From: Amazonocrinis nigriterrae CENA67
Lineage (GTDB): Bacteria > Cyanobacteriota > Cyanobacteriia > Cyanobacteriales > Nostocaceae
Assembly (NCBI RefSeq): GCF_016056305.1
Contig: NZ_JAECZC010000010.1
Coordinates: forward strand, 36,576 to 100,575
DNA length: 64,000 nt
Direction of reading: 5' to 3'
This document shows, one piece after another, positions 16,777-25,604 of the stretch; the first letter of the stretch is position 1; every line of letters starts with the position of its first letter. The translations under genes were made by a program, and so were the position numbers. The notes beneath the pieces were generated by a model. The model did no database searches. It was not told the DNA's origin and saw only the letters and a program-made list of their open reading frames with translations.

Positions 16777-16881
16777 TTAGAAAACATTCATGATTGTGAT
16801 GATGCTGACACTAGTCAACATAATCAAAGCGCCCATAACTATAGATTGACCCAGGGTATTAGAGAATTTTGAATTGTTCAT
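16777..16881 (-). CDS. 34-residue single-span membrane peptide
   Basis: An ATG at 16879-16881 opens a 34-codon frame with an AAGGA ribosome-binding sequence about 12 bp upstream (TTAAGGATTTTTACT). The product starts with a polar segment (MNNSKFSNTLGQS) followed by a continuous hydrophobic helix (IVMGALIMLTSVSIITIM) and ends NVF. A strong terminator follows about 35 bp after the stop, so the locus has the shape of a monocistronic gene. It does not match the small photosystem or cytochrome b6f subunits I can recall. It is divergent from cysH. Confidence 0.5.
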   Translation of the reverse strand: MNNSKFSNTLGQSIVMGALIMLTSVSIITIMNVF

Positions 16882-17132
16882 TTTAGTAAAAATCCTTAAT
16901 TTACTGGATTAGATAAACATATCAGTAACAGTATAAATATCCATAAAAGTATCGTAAAACTTAAATTTTTGTAAAGTTTCTTAGTAAATGCTGTGGTATT
17001 TGCTCAATATCTAAGGATATAACAATAATATTTGTATAAAAAAATACTAAAAAATTTTGTCTCTTGTTAGGTAGTGATAACCGAACAAAATAATTCACTT
17101 ATCTCCGAGCGGGATATGAGCCTTTATAGGGT

Positions 17133-17144
17133 AAGATTAATCTT
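17133..17144. promoter_or_regulatory. Palindrome upstream of cysH
   Basis: A perfect 12-bp palindrome (AAGATTAATCTT) 35 bp before the cysH start, extended by TAATC. It could bind a LysR- or Crp-type regulator of sulfur assimilation; the regulator cannot be named from sequence. Confidence 0.3.
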
Positions 17145-17178
17145 AATCAAGGTAAAACCATTTCATCGGAAAATAATC

Positions 17179-17904
17179 ATGACAGCTTCTACGGCATCTA
17201 GAAACCAAACAGCCGCTTTTGACTTGGATCTATTAAATCAACAGTTTGAAACTGCTACTCCCAAAGAAATCCTGGCATGGTCTATAGAGAATATCCCCAC
17301 AGGACTGGTACAAACCAGCGCCTTTAACGTCGATGATATGGTTATTACCCATATTCTCTACAGCGAACTCAAGCATCCAGTTCCAGTTATCTTTCTCGAC
17401 ACCTTGTTCCACTTCCCCCAAACTCTAGAACTAGTTGCTAAAGCCAAAGAAGTCTATAACTTAGATTTACAAACTTATAAAACTCCAGATGTAGACAGCC
17501 GCGAAGCGTTCACCGCTAAATACGGCGAAGCACTCTGGGATAAAGATATTGCTCAATTCCACCAAATTACTAAAATTGAACCACTATTACGGGGTTTGAA
17601 CGAACTCAACACAGTTGCTTGGATTACTGGACGCCGCCGCGACCAAGCTGTTACCCGTGCTAATATGCCCATATTTGAACTCGACAATCAAGGTCGGTTG
17701 AAAGTAAATCCCATAGCTACCTGGACACGCCAAGATAGCTGGCGTTATGTGGCTGAACATGGAGTAATTTACAATCCTCTACATGACCAAGGTTATCCCA
17801 GCATCGGTGACGAACCCATCACCACCAAAGTAGCTGAAGGTGAAGACGAACGCGCCGGACGCTGGCGGGGAAGCAATAAAACAGAATGTGGAATTCATAT
17901 TTAA
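17179..17904 (+). CDS. cysH: Phosphoadenylyl-sulfate (PAPS) reductase
   Basis: A 241-residue reductase that converts PAPS to sulfite with thioredoxin in assimilatory sulfate reduction. Landmarks: FLDTLFHFPQTLE (nucleotide loop), WITGRRRDQAVTRA, and the C-terminal ECGIH with the single catalytic Cys. The paired CC...CxxC residues that hold a [4Fe-4S] cluster in APS reductases are absent, so PAPS rather than APS is the expected substrate. The ATG at 17179 is chosen because it begins the family-length protein; an upstream GTG would add 35 unrelated residues. It is 3.4 kb from a sulfate-binding protein gene. Confidence 0.93.
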   Translation: MTASTASRNQTAAFDLDLLNQQFETATPKEILAWSIENIPTGLVQTSAFNVDDMVITHILYSELKHPVPVIFLDTLFHFPQTLELVAKAKEVYNLDLQTYKTPDVDSREAFTAKYGEALWDKDIAQFHQITKIEPLLRGLNELNTVAWITGRRRDQAVTRANMPIFELDNQGRLKVNPIATWTRQDSWRYVAEHGVIYNPLHDQGYPSIGDEPITTKVAEGEDERAGRWRGSNKTECGIHI

Positions 17905-17972
17905 TTTAGTCATTAGTCAGTTGTCATTAGTCAGTAGTATTTAGAGAAAGAACAACTGACAACTGACTAAAT

Positions 17973-19223
17973 ATGATTAAAATCCTTCATCTCTCCGACA
18001 TCCACATGGGAAGTGGCTTTTCCCACGGACGAATTAATCCTGCAACAGGGTTAAATACACGATTAGAAGATTTTGTCAATACACTATCTCAATGTATTGA
18101 CCGATCGCTCGCAGAACCAGTAGATTTAGTATTATTTGGTGGTGATGCTTTTCCTGATGCGACACCACCACCATATGTGCAAGAAGCTTTTGCCAGCCAG
18201 TTTCGCCGTCTGGTGGATGCTAATATTCCTACAGTGTTGTTGGTAGGCAACCATGATCAACATTCCCAAGGACAAGGAGGAGCGAGTTTAAATATTTACC
18301 GCACCTTGGGAGTACCAGGTTTTGTAGTCGGTGATAAATTAACCACTCACCACATCTCAACGCGCAACGGTAGAGTGCAAGTTATCACCCTTCCTTGGTT
18401 GACACGTTCCACCTTAATGACTCGTGAAGAAACTGAAAACTTGTCATTAGCGGAAGTCAACCAATTGTTAACTGAACGTTTGCAAGTTGTTTTAGAAGGG
18501 GAAATTCGCCGTCTTGATCCTGATGTGCCAACTGTGCTTTTGGCTCACTTGATGGCTGATAATGCTTCCTTGGGAGCAGAACGCTATTTGGCGGTGGGTA
18601 AAGGCTTCACTCTACCCTTATCTTTACTGACGCGTCCTTGTTTTGATTATGTAGCGCTAGGACATGTCCACCGCCATCAAAATTTGAATAAATCTAACAA
18701 CCCGCCAGTGATTTATCCAGGAAGCATTGAGCGGGTAGATTTTAGTGAAGAAAAAGAAGACAAAGGCTATGTAATGATAGAACTGGAGCGGGGTAATGTG
18801 AAATGGGAATTTTGCCCCTTGCCAGCTCGGGTTTTTCGTACAATTGAGGTGGATGTCTCCAAAGCAGATGATCCCCAAGCTGCATTGATCAAAGCGATCG
18901 CTAAACATGATATTCAAGATGCAGTAGTGCGGCTAATTTACAAACTCCGCTCGGAACAGTTGGATTTAATTGATAACCCTGCATTACATGCTGCTTTAAA
19001 TTCTACTCACACCTACACCATTCAACCAGAATTAGTCAGCCAGCTAGCTCGACCGCGCATTCCGGAATTAAGTGCAAGTAGTAGCATTGACCCAATGGAA
19101 GCATTAAAAACTTACTTAAACAATCGTGAAGATTTGAAAGATATAGCTACATCTATGCTAGAAGCAGCAGAAAAATTGCTAGCAGATGATGTAGAAGTTT
19201 GGCTAGAAGCAACTAATTCGTAA
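17973..19223 (+). CDS. sbcD: SbcD/Mre11-like DNA repair nuclease subunit
   Basis: A 416-residue calcineurin-like phosphoesterase. Metal-binding motifs occur in order: LHLSDIHMG, LFGGDAFPD, LLVGNHDQH, LLAHLM and ALGHVHRHQ. SbcD acts with the SMC-like ATPase SbcC in opening hairpins and processing DNA ends; sbcC is not adjacent. The C-terminal region (PIIPELSASSS... to WLEATNS) is the usual capping and partner-binding part. The final codons and stop (AAT TCG TAA) lie within a TAATTCG heptamer array, so the C-terminus may have been set by the repeat. Confidence 0.88.
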   Translation: MIKILHLSDIHMGSGFSHGRINPATGLNTRLEDFVNTLSQCIDRSLAEPVDLVLFGGDAFPDATPPPYVQEAFASQFRRLVDANIPTVLLVGNHDQHSQGQGGASLNIYRTLGVPGFVVGDKLTTHHISTRNGRVQVITLPWLTRSTLMTREETENLSLAEVNQLLTERLQVVLEGEIRRLDPDVPTVLLAHLMADNASLGAERYLAVGKGFTLPLSLLTRPCFDYVALGHVHRHQNLNKSNNPPVIYPGSIERVDFSEEKEDKGYVMIELERGNVKWEFCPLPARVFRTIEVDVSKADDPQAALIKAIAKHDIQDAVVRLIYKLRSEQLDLIDNPALHAALNSTHTYTIQPELVSQLARPRIPELSASSSIDPMEALKTYLNNREDLKDIATSMLEAAEKLLADDVEVWLEATNS

Positions 19224-19247
19224 TTCGTAATTCGTAATTCGTAATTA
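19214..19247. repeat. Heptamer tandem repeat (TAATTCG)
   Basis: Four copies of TAATTCG plus a partial copy; the first unit contains the last codons of sbcD. The same heptamer recurs at 27617-27647 and 27799-27845. Confidence 0.9.
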
Positions 19248-19347
19248 CAGAAACTAGGATTTAATCAGGATTTCTAAAGTTTAAAGTTCTGATATTAGTT
19301 AACAATGGCAGATTGAGTTAGTGACTGCTTAAGGAAATGCGAGCGCT

Positions 19348-19929
19348 ATGACTCAAGTCAAATCTCAACTCACACTAAAAGAATTCCTAGCCCTACCAGA
19401 AGGCGATATAACCTACGAATTAGTTGATGGTAAAGCAAAACCAAAAATGGCTCCAAAAAGATTTCATTCAAGACTAACAGGCGCAATTTATATAATCTTA
19501 ACTCCGTGGGCAAAAAATCACGGTGAGGTTGGTATTGAGTGGGCTGTCACTTTAAAACGCAAAGGTAGAGATTGGGTTCCTGTACCAGACTTATTCTTTG
19601 TTTCCTACTCTCGCCTGAATAGCGATGTGATTGAAGATGAACCTTGTCCCATACCTCCAGACTTAGCCATTGAAATCATCTCTCCTGACCAAACTTTTGG
19701 CGAAATGAGTGCCAAAGCTACAGATTATCTAGATGCGGGTGTGATGAGAGTTTGGGTTGTGGATGCAAAAGCTAAAACAATAACTATTTTTTATCCCGAT
19801 GCACGACCTCAAACAAAAATCGGTGAAGATAGTTTAGAAGATTCTTTATTTGAAGGGCTGCAAATTACACCCGACCAAATTTTTCAACAAGCGGGAATTC
19901 CTGAGAAATTTTTAAGTGCGATCGCTTGA
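19348..19929 (+). CDS. Uma2 family protein (DUF820)
   Basis: A 193-residue PD-(D/E)XK-like protein. The family core is visible: EGDITYELVDGKAKPKMAP, EWAVTLKRKGRDWVPVPDLFF, and LAIEIISPDQTFGEM with the conserved acidic residue of the core strand, then DYLDAGVMRVWVVD and the C-terminal FEGLQITPDQIF. The family's cellular role is unknown; its abundance in cyanobacteria and its endonuclease-like fold suggest a link with mobile DNA. Confidence 0.9.
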   Translation: MTQVKSQLTLKEFLALPEGDITYELVDGKAKPKMAPKRFHSRLTGAIYIILTPWAKNHGEVGIEWAVTLKRKGRDWVPVPDLFFVSYSRLNSDVIEDEPCPIPPDLAIEIISPDQTFGEMSAKATDYLDAGVMRVWVVDAKAKTITIFYPDARPQTKIGEDSLEDSLFEGLQITPDQIFQQAGIPEKFLSAIA

Positions 19930-20004
19930 TTATATGCTCTGTGAATAAAAGTGCGATCGCTGTTTCAATCATGAGAGAATATAGTAAAAGTTCAAAACAG
20001 TCAA

Positions 20005-20074
20005 AACCCCACCCCGCATTTGCTTTTTGCAAACCTCCCCTCCCCGTGAACGGGGAGGGGCTGGGGGTGGGGTT
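20005..20074. repeat. G/C-tract repeat, core of the 150-bp MITE family
   Basis: ACCCCACCCCGC...CCCCTCCCC, then GGGGAGGGG and GGGGGTGGGG. The tract order matches the centre of the elements at 27648 and 52886, but the terminal inverted repeats are missing, so this is a truncated or independent copy. It lies between two Uma2 genes. Confidence 0.75.
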
Positions 20075-20131
20075 AAAGCGTACCTCATGCAAACGAGAAC
20101 CGCTAAAGTAAAAGAATTAGTATAAAGTCTT

Positions 20132-20773
20132 ATGGTTACACTTCAACTTAGACAAATTCGAGTCCCACCAGGGCAAAGAATAATACTAGAAGATGTGAGT
20201 TGGCAAGTATTTGAAGCAATTCTCAACGAATTAGGAGAACATCGTAGGAGTCGAGTAGCATACAGCCAAGGAACACTAGAAATTATGGCTCCGTTACCAG
20301 AACATGAGCGAAGTAAGGTCATAATTGGAGACTTAGTAAAAGCCTTGCTGGATGAACTCGATTTAAATTGGGAGTCTTTAGGTTCAACTACCTTGAAGCG
20401 AAAAGACAAGAATGCAGGTATTGAACCGGATGATTGCTTTTATATTCAAAATTATAAGTTAATGATTGGTAAAGACAACATTGACCTCAATGTTGATCCT
20501 CCTCCTGATTTGGCAATTGAAATTGATGTCACCTCTAAAACTCAAATTAGTGCTTATAAAGCATTAAAAGTCCCTGAAATTTGGCGATATGAAAACAGAA
20601 ATTTAGAAATTAGTTTACTGCAAGGTGAGCAGTATGTGAAGTCTCAGACAAGCCCGACATTTCCTAATTTTGCTATCATTGAAATCATTCCTCAATTTGT
20701 GGAAATGGCGCGAACCACAGGAATGAGTTCCGCATTGAAAGAGTTTCGGAAATGGGTAAAAGAGCAGATTTGA
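20132..20773 (+). CDS. Uma2 family protein (DUF820)
   Basis: A 213-residue relative of the preceding gene, of a different subfamily: it has ILEDVSWQVFEAILNELGEH, the segment YSQGTLEIMAPLPEHERSK, DDCFYIQN, and the core strand PDLAIEIDVTSKTQIS, then LKVPEIWRYENRNLEI. It ends EFRKWVKEQI. The pair is separated by a truncated MITE-like repeat. No partner gene suggests a function. Confidence 0.9.
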   Translation: MVTLQLRQIRVPPGQRIILEDVSWQVFEAILNELGEHRRSRVAYSQGTLEIMAPLPEHERSKVIIGDLVKALLDELDLNWESLGSTTLKRKDKNAGIEPDDCFYIQNYKLMIGKDNIDLNVDPPPDLAIEIDVTSKTQISAYKALKVPEIWRYENRNLEISLLQGEQYVKSQTSPTFPNFAIIEIIPQFVEMARTTGMSSALKEFRKWVKEQI

Positions 20774-21314
20774 GTAATTAGACTTAAGACTTTTGACTGC
20801 CTAAACCAGAAGATATGCTTTTTAGCTGTATGATAGCTGATCTACTAGGTAAGTGCGATCGCTAGACATAATATGTATTATCTGTAACAGATTATTTAGG
20901 AAAAACTATGTTATCCATGCAACCGTGTTTATTAGCTTACCTGCGAAAAAACCCGGTTTTTTTGTTCATAATACCGTTAATAACTTGATAATATCTTATT
21001 ATATTAGATGTCGCCAGTAGTGTTAGGACATCAACAGATAATAAAACCTAGACCCAAAAAGACTTTTTACCCAGTCCCTAGTCCCTAGTCTCCAGTCCCC
21101 AGCTATACTTACGTATTTTAATTATTGGACAAATGCTTCAAACTATCTTCCCTACTTGTGAAAATAGATTTTAGTAATAGTGATATCCATGACAAATCAC
21201 TCACATAGTAACAAAAATTGAAGCCATATGAGAACTTTTGTTCTATGTGCTATATAATCTTAAACAATTACGGTATTACGCTCAAGATACCGTGGATTTT
21301 AGGAGTAAATGCTG
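20774..21314. other. Intergenic region before sbpA, no clear gene
   Basis: Contains an A/T-rich leader, an AAAAAACCCGGTTTTTT palindrome at 20946-20962, a CCCTAGTCCCTAGTC heptamer stretch near 21078-21105, and the ribosome-binding sequence AGGAG at 21301-21305. No PHO-box-like direct repeats were recognised. Confidence 0.5.
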
Positions 21315-22457
21315 ATGAGCAAGCCGCAACATGCGACACAGTTAGGAATTTACCTAATTGAGGGAATGCAGATTTATGTCGTGAAAACTTTGCAAACTAT
21401 GCAGGTTTGGTATCAAAGAATAACTAGAAACTCTATACGAAGCTTTGTGTGTCTGTTTTTAGTAGGTATTTTTTTGAGTATGGCTGTCGCCGCCTGTTCT
21501 GGAAGCAGTTCAGCGACAAAAGCTGATGTCAAGCTCAAACTAGTTTCTTTCTCCGTTACTAAAGCAGCACATGACAAAATAATTCCCTTATTTGTGCAAA
21601 AGTGGAAGCAAGAACACAACCAAAATGTGACTTTTGAGCAAAGTTATGGAGGTTCTGTAGCTCAAGCGGCTGCTGTCATTGCTGGTAAGCAAGAAGCAGA
21701 CATAGTACACCTGGCACTTCCTTTTGATGTTAACAAAATTCAGCAAGCAGGGTTAATTAAATCAGGTTGGGAAATCAAATCTCCTAGAAATGGTGTTGTG
21801 AGTAGATCCGTAGCTGCTATTGTCACCCGTGAAGGCAATCCTAAAGGTATTAATACTTGGCAAGACTTGGCAAAAGATGGAGTGACATTGATTGCAGCTA
21901 ACCCGAAAACCTCTGGTATTGCTATTTGGGAATACCTAGCTTTGTGGGGTTCGGTAACTCAAGCAGGCGGTGACGAGACAGCAGCATTAGATTTTGTCAC
22001 CAAAGTTTATAAAAATGTCCCTGTGTTGGCAAAAGATGCTCGTGAGGCTAGCGATTTATTTTTCCAAAAAGGTCAAGGAGATGTCTTAATTAACTATGAA
22101 AATGAAGTATTTTTAGCAGCCCAAAATGGTAAAAAACTACCTTATATCGTACCAAAAATCAATATCTCCATTGATAATCCTGTAACCGTAGTCGATAAAA
22201 ATGTTGATAAGCACGGTACAAGAAAAGTTGCAGAAGCATTTGTTGATTTTCTTTACTCAACAGAAGCTCAACGAGAATTTGCTAAATTGCAATATCGGCC
22301 TGTAAACCCCACCGTTAGCCAAGAAGTATTATCTCAGTATCCCAAAATCGATACTTTATTTACATCTCAAGATTTAGGTGGGTGGGACAATATCCAGAAA
22401 AAGTTTTTTGTGAATGGAGCGATCTTTGATCAAGTTCAGGCTGCTAAAAAAGCATGA
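21315..22457 (+). CDS. sbpA: Sulfate/thiosulfate-binding lipoprotein
   Basis: About 380 residues. The mature protein is a periplasmic sulfate-binding protein: VKLKLVSFSVTKAAHDKIIP, FEQSYGGSVAQAAAVI, ADIVHLALPFDV, AANPKTSGIAIWEYLA and GQGDVLINYENEV are family landmarks. The lipobox is AVAAC, giving a lipid-anchored protein for an ABC importer, but no sulfate permease or ATPase follows; the next genes are the phosphate system. ATG at 21315 has AGGAG 9 bp upstream; the N-terminal region before the lipobox (about 58 residues) is unusually long, so internal Met starts at MQIYVV or MQVWYQ are possible. Confidence 0.88.
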   Translation: MSKPQHATQLGIYLIEGMQIYVVKTLQTMQVWYQRITRNSIRSFVCLFLVGIFLSMAVAACSGSSSATKADVKLKLVSFSVTKAAHDKIIPLFVQKWKQEHNQNVTFEQSYGGSVAQAAAVIAGKQEADIVHLALPFDVNKIQQAGLIKSGWEIKSPRNGVVSRSVAAIVTREGNPKGINTWQDLAKDGVTLIAANPKTSGIAIWEYLALWGSVTQAGGDETAALDFVTKVYKNVPVLAKDAREASDLFFQKGQGDVLINYENEVFLAAQNGKKLPYIVPKINISIDNPVTVVDKNVDKHGTRKVAEAFVDFLYSTEAQREFAKLQYRPVNPTVSQEVLSQYPKIDTLFTSQDLGGWDNIQKKFFVNGAIFDQVQAAKKA

Positions 22458-22598
22458 AGCTTTATATGAATTAGAGAAAGCATAGATAAAACTAACTGCT
22501 ATCGAATCAGACAATTGCACCGTAAAAGTAATTCATAGCAATTAGCCTGTACTTTAGTTAGATGTCAACTACTATAATTTTTAGTCAATTTTGAGCTT

Positions 22599-23600
22599 AT
22601 GAGCTTTCATAGACTATTTAAAGATAAATTATTCCTTGCATTTTTGATGTTTGTCACCTCAGGTGTGACTGGTTGTAGCAGCGCCGAAGAAAAGAAAAGT
22701 CAGGTGAGTATTGATGGTGCAGCAGTAGGTTTCCCTATTTCTCTAGCAGTTGCAGAAGAATATGGCAAGCTGAAATCTGATGCTAAAGTTAGTGTTGCTT
22801 CAAGTGGTACTGGTGGTGGTTTTAGTAAATTTTGTAATGGCGATATTGATATTGCTGGTGCTTCTCGTACAATTAAAGACGAAGAAATCAAAAAATGTAA
22901 AAGCAAGAATGTTGAATTTGTCGAGTTGCCTATTGCTTTAGATGGCATCGCTGTTATTGCTAACCGTAAAAATAACTTTGTCAAATGTCTCACTATTAAG
23001 GAATTAGCCACAATTTGGAGCGCTAAATCAGACGGTAAAATCTTGACATGGAATCAAGTTAATCCGAAATTTCCTAAGGAAAAACTCAAGCTGTACGCTC
23101 CTGCTTCTGATACTGGGACGTTTGATTACATGACTCAAGCTGTTACTGGCAAAGCCAAGAATGGCCGCACAGACTACACACCTAGCCACAATCAAAACTT
23201 ACTCGTGCAAGGAGTTTCAGGTGAACCATCAGCTTTAGGTTATGTAGGCATATCTTACTATATTCAAAATCAAGACAAACTCAATTTAGTTGCAGTAGAA
23301 GACCCCACAGGCAAATGTGAAAAACCAGTTCCTATAGATAATGTTGTCAAAAATATCTACACACCATTATCTCGCCCCTTATTCATCTATGTCAGTAAAA
23401 AATCCTTAGATACCAAGCCAGCAGTTAAAGAATTTGTAGATTTCTATCTAGAAAACTCCTGGAAGTGGGTAGATAGTGTAGGTTATGTAGCATTACCTGA
23501 TGAAGCTTACGTCAAGGTAAAACAAAAATTGGCTACTGGTGAAACTGGTACTAAATTTAAAAAAGCTAAACCAGGTGAGCCAATCACAAACTTTATTTAA
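22599..23600 (+). CDS. pstS: Phosphate-binding lipoprotein PstS (SphX-like)
   Basis: A 333-residue phosphate ABC transporter substrate-binding protein. Lipobox VTGC is at residues 22-25. Phosphate-contact segments are visible: DGAAVGFPIS, SSGTGGGFSKFCNG, ASRTIKDEE, ASDTGTFDYMTQ and LGYVGISYYI. The internal Cys residues (FCNGD, IKKCKSK, KCLTIKE, GKCEKP) resemble SphX-type cyanobacterial proteins. It begins the run pstS-pstC-pstA-pstB on one strand with short gaps, so they are probably one operon. A second, more divergent PstS is at 60401. Confidence 0.93.
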   Translation: MSFHRLFKDKLFLAFLMFVTSGVTGCSSAEEKKSQVSIDGAAVGFPISLAVAEEYGKLKSDAKVSVASSGTGGGFSKFCNGDIDIAGASRTIKDEEIKKCKSKNVEFVELPIALDGIAVIANRKNNFVKCLTIKELATIWSAKSDGKILTWNQVNPKFPKEKLKLYAPASDTGTFDYMTQAVTGKAKNGRTDYTPSHNQNLLVQGVSGEPSALGYVGISYYIQNQDKLNLVAVEDPTGKCEKPVPIDNVVKNIYTPLSRPLFIYVSKKSLDTKPAVKEFVDFYLENSWKWVDSVGYVALPDEAYVKVKQKLATGETGTKFKKAKPGEPITNFI

Positions 23601-23649
23601 ATAAAGTCCTAGTTATTGGAGTTTTATTGTATTCATAACAAAACTGTTT

Positions 23650-24591
23650 ATGCAAAATCCCAATTTTTCAGACGAATCCAATCAAAGATCTAGACAGTTA
23701 CTAGAAAAAAATGCATTTGAAGATATTTCAGAAAAGATTATTGCAGTCATTTTATTTGCTTGTGCTTTAGTTTCTGTTTTAACTACCTTTGGTATTGTCA
23801 TAATTATCTTTCAGGAAACATTCGGCTTTTTCCAAGAAGTTTCCTTTGCCCAATTTTTTCTTGATACTAAGTGGACGCCTCTATTTGCAGAGAGACATTT
23901 TGGCGTTTGGCCCTTGATGGCTGGCACTTTCTTGACTACAGCGATTGCTATGGCGGTTGCAATTCCTTTGGGTTTATCTTCTGCTATTTATTTAAGTGAA
24001 TATGCTCAACCTAAAGTAGCAGCAATTTTACGCCCAGCAGTAGAACTTTTAGCAGGAATACCAACAGTAGTCTATGGATATTTTGCACTATTGTTTGTTA
24101 CGCCATTGCTACGGAATATTGTACCTCTAGAAATATTCAATGCTTTGAGTGCTGGATTGATGATGGGAGTAATGATAACTCCAACAGTTGGTTCCATCAG
24201 CTTAGATGCTATTCGAGCAGTTCCACAATCTCTACGAGAGGGTGCTTACGCTTTAGGTATCACTAAACTAGAATCTATTTTTAGAATAGTTCTTCCAGCA
24301 GCGCTTTCTGGAATTATAGCCTCAATTATTCTCGGAATTTCTCGTGCTGTGGGTGAAACAATGACTGTTCTCATCGCTGCTGGACAACAGCCAAAATTGA
24401 CTATTAACTTCGCAGAATCAGTAGAAACCATGACAGCTTACATGGCACAAATTTCTGGTGGAGATAGTCCGCGTGGAAGTCTCAATTTCAAGACTTTATA
24501 TGCTGTAGGTGCTGTTTTGTTTCTACTTACGCTAGCTTTAAATATTGTGAGTCACTGGATTGCTAATCGTTTTAAGGAAAAGTACGAGTAA
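23650..24591 (+). CDS. pstC: Phosphate ABC transporter permease PstC
   Basis: A 313-residue permease with six hydrophobic segments and the ABC-permease EAA loop around [27 protein letters not shown] read in parts ([25 protein letters not shown] segment). It carries [14 protein letters not shown], a hallmark of PstC. It forms the channel with PstA in the inner membrane. It starts 49 bp after pstS and ends 5 bp before pstA. Confidence 0.94.
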   Translation: MQNPNFSDESNQRSRQLLEKNAFEDISEKIIAVILFACALVSVLTTFGIVIIIFQETFGFFQEVSFAQFFLDTKWTPLFAERHFGVWPLMAGTFLTTAIAMAVAIPLGLSSAIYLSEYAQPKVAAILRPAVELLAGIPTVVYGYFALLFVTPLLRNIVPLEIFNALSAGLMMGVMITPTVGSISLDAIRAVPQSLREGAYALGITKLESIFRIVLPAALSGIIASIILGISRAVGETMTVLIAAGQQPKLTINFAESVETMTAYMAQISGGDSPRGSLNFKTLYAVGAVLFLLTLALNIVSHWIANRFKEKYE

Positions 24592-24596
24592 GAGAC

Positions 24597-25496
24597 ATGA
24601 CTACAAGTTATCAACCAGAGAGTTCTTGGGATTCGTCAACAGAATTTACTGATAATATTGAGAAGAGGGAGACGTTAGGAAAAGTATTTGAAATAATTTT
24701 TTTGTTAGGATTGCTAATTGGTATATTTATTTTAGCATTGCTACTTTTTGATATTTTTCGAGACGGAATAGGCAGATTTTTGACACCTGGCTTTCTGACA
24801 GAAACTCCTTCTCGTTTTCCTGATCAAGGTGGTATTCGTCCAGCCATTGTGAGTAGCATTCTTTTAGGAATTGTTGTTATTCTAGTTACTGTACCAATAG
24901 GTGTAGGAGCAGCTTTATATCTCGAAGAATATGCACCTAAAACCTGGTGGACAGCAATTGTTGAGATTAATATTAGCAATTTGGCGGGAGTTCCTTCTAT
25001 TGTCTATGGATTACTAGGTTTAGGAGTTTTCAATTATCTGCTGGGATTTGGCCCCGCTTTAATTTCGGGAGCATTGACTTTATCTTTATTGTCATTACCA
25101 GTAATTATTGTGACAGCTAGAGAAGCAATTCGCGCCGTTCCAGATTCCCTAAGACTTGCTTCGTACGGCTTAGGTATGACAAAATGGCGAACTATTAGCA
25201 GTCATGTCTTACCTTACGCTATTCCTGGTATTCTAACAGGGGTAATTATTTCTATATCTCGTGCCATTGGTGATGCAGCATCTTTAATTGTTGTAGGTGC
25301 TGTGGGTTTTCTCACATTCAACCCTGGTTTATTCCAGAGATTCATGGCGTTACCCATTCAAATTTACAGCTACATCACTCGTCCAGAACCAGGTTTTGCA
25401 AATGCAGCAGCAGCGACAATTATTGCATTGTTAGTCTTGATTCTAGTTTTAAATGGCGTAGCAATTTATATTAGGCAACGCTTCTCGATAAATTAG
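24597..25496 (+). CDS. pstA: Phosphate ABC transporter permease PstA
   Basis: A 299-residue permease: about six membrane segments, LAGVPSIVYGLLGLGVF matching the PstA/PstC loop, and the EAA region AIRAVPDSLRLASYGLGMTK. It is the second channel subunit. Only 5 bp separate it from pstC, indicating translational coupling or a shared transcript. Confidence 0.94.
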   Translation: MTTSYQPESSWDSSTEFTDNIEKRETLGKVFEIIFLLGLLIGIFILALLLFDIFRDGIGRFLTPGFLTETPSRFPDQGGIRPAIVSSILLGIVVILVTVPIGVGAALYLEEYAPKTWWTAIVEINISNLAGVPSIVYGLLGLGVFNYLLGFGPALISGALTLSLLSLPVIIVTAREAIRAVPDSLRLASYGLGMTKWRTISSHVLPYAIPGILTGVIISISRAIGDAASLIVVGAVGFLTFNPGLFQRFMALPIQIYSYITRPEPGFANAAAATIIALLVLILVLNGVAIYIRQRFSIN

Positions 25497-25604
25497 GTAA
25501 GGGGAAGGGGAAAGTTGCTTTTTGTAAGGTTTGATTTTTCAGTCTTTAGGAAAGCAAATTCAACTGTATTATTTGGTGTTAATGGTTATCAGGAGTTCAG
25601 CGAA

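Noticed and set aside
20908..20988. A 26-codon frame with AGGA upstream and a hydrophobic end
   Set aside because: It runs through the AAAAAACCCGGTTTTTT palindrome, which by itself gives hydrophobic codons; no terminator or family supports it.
21115..22598. Search for PHO-box direct repeats before sbpA and pstS
   Set aside because: No pair of CTTAACCT-like repeats with correct spacing was recognised.
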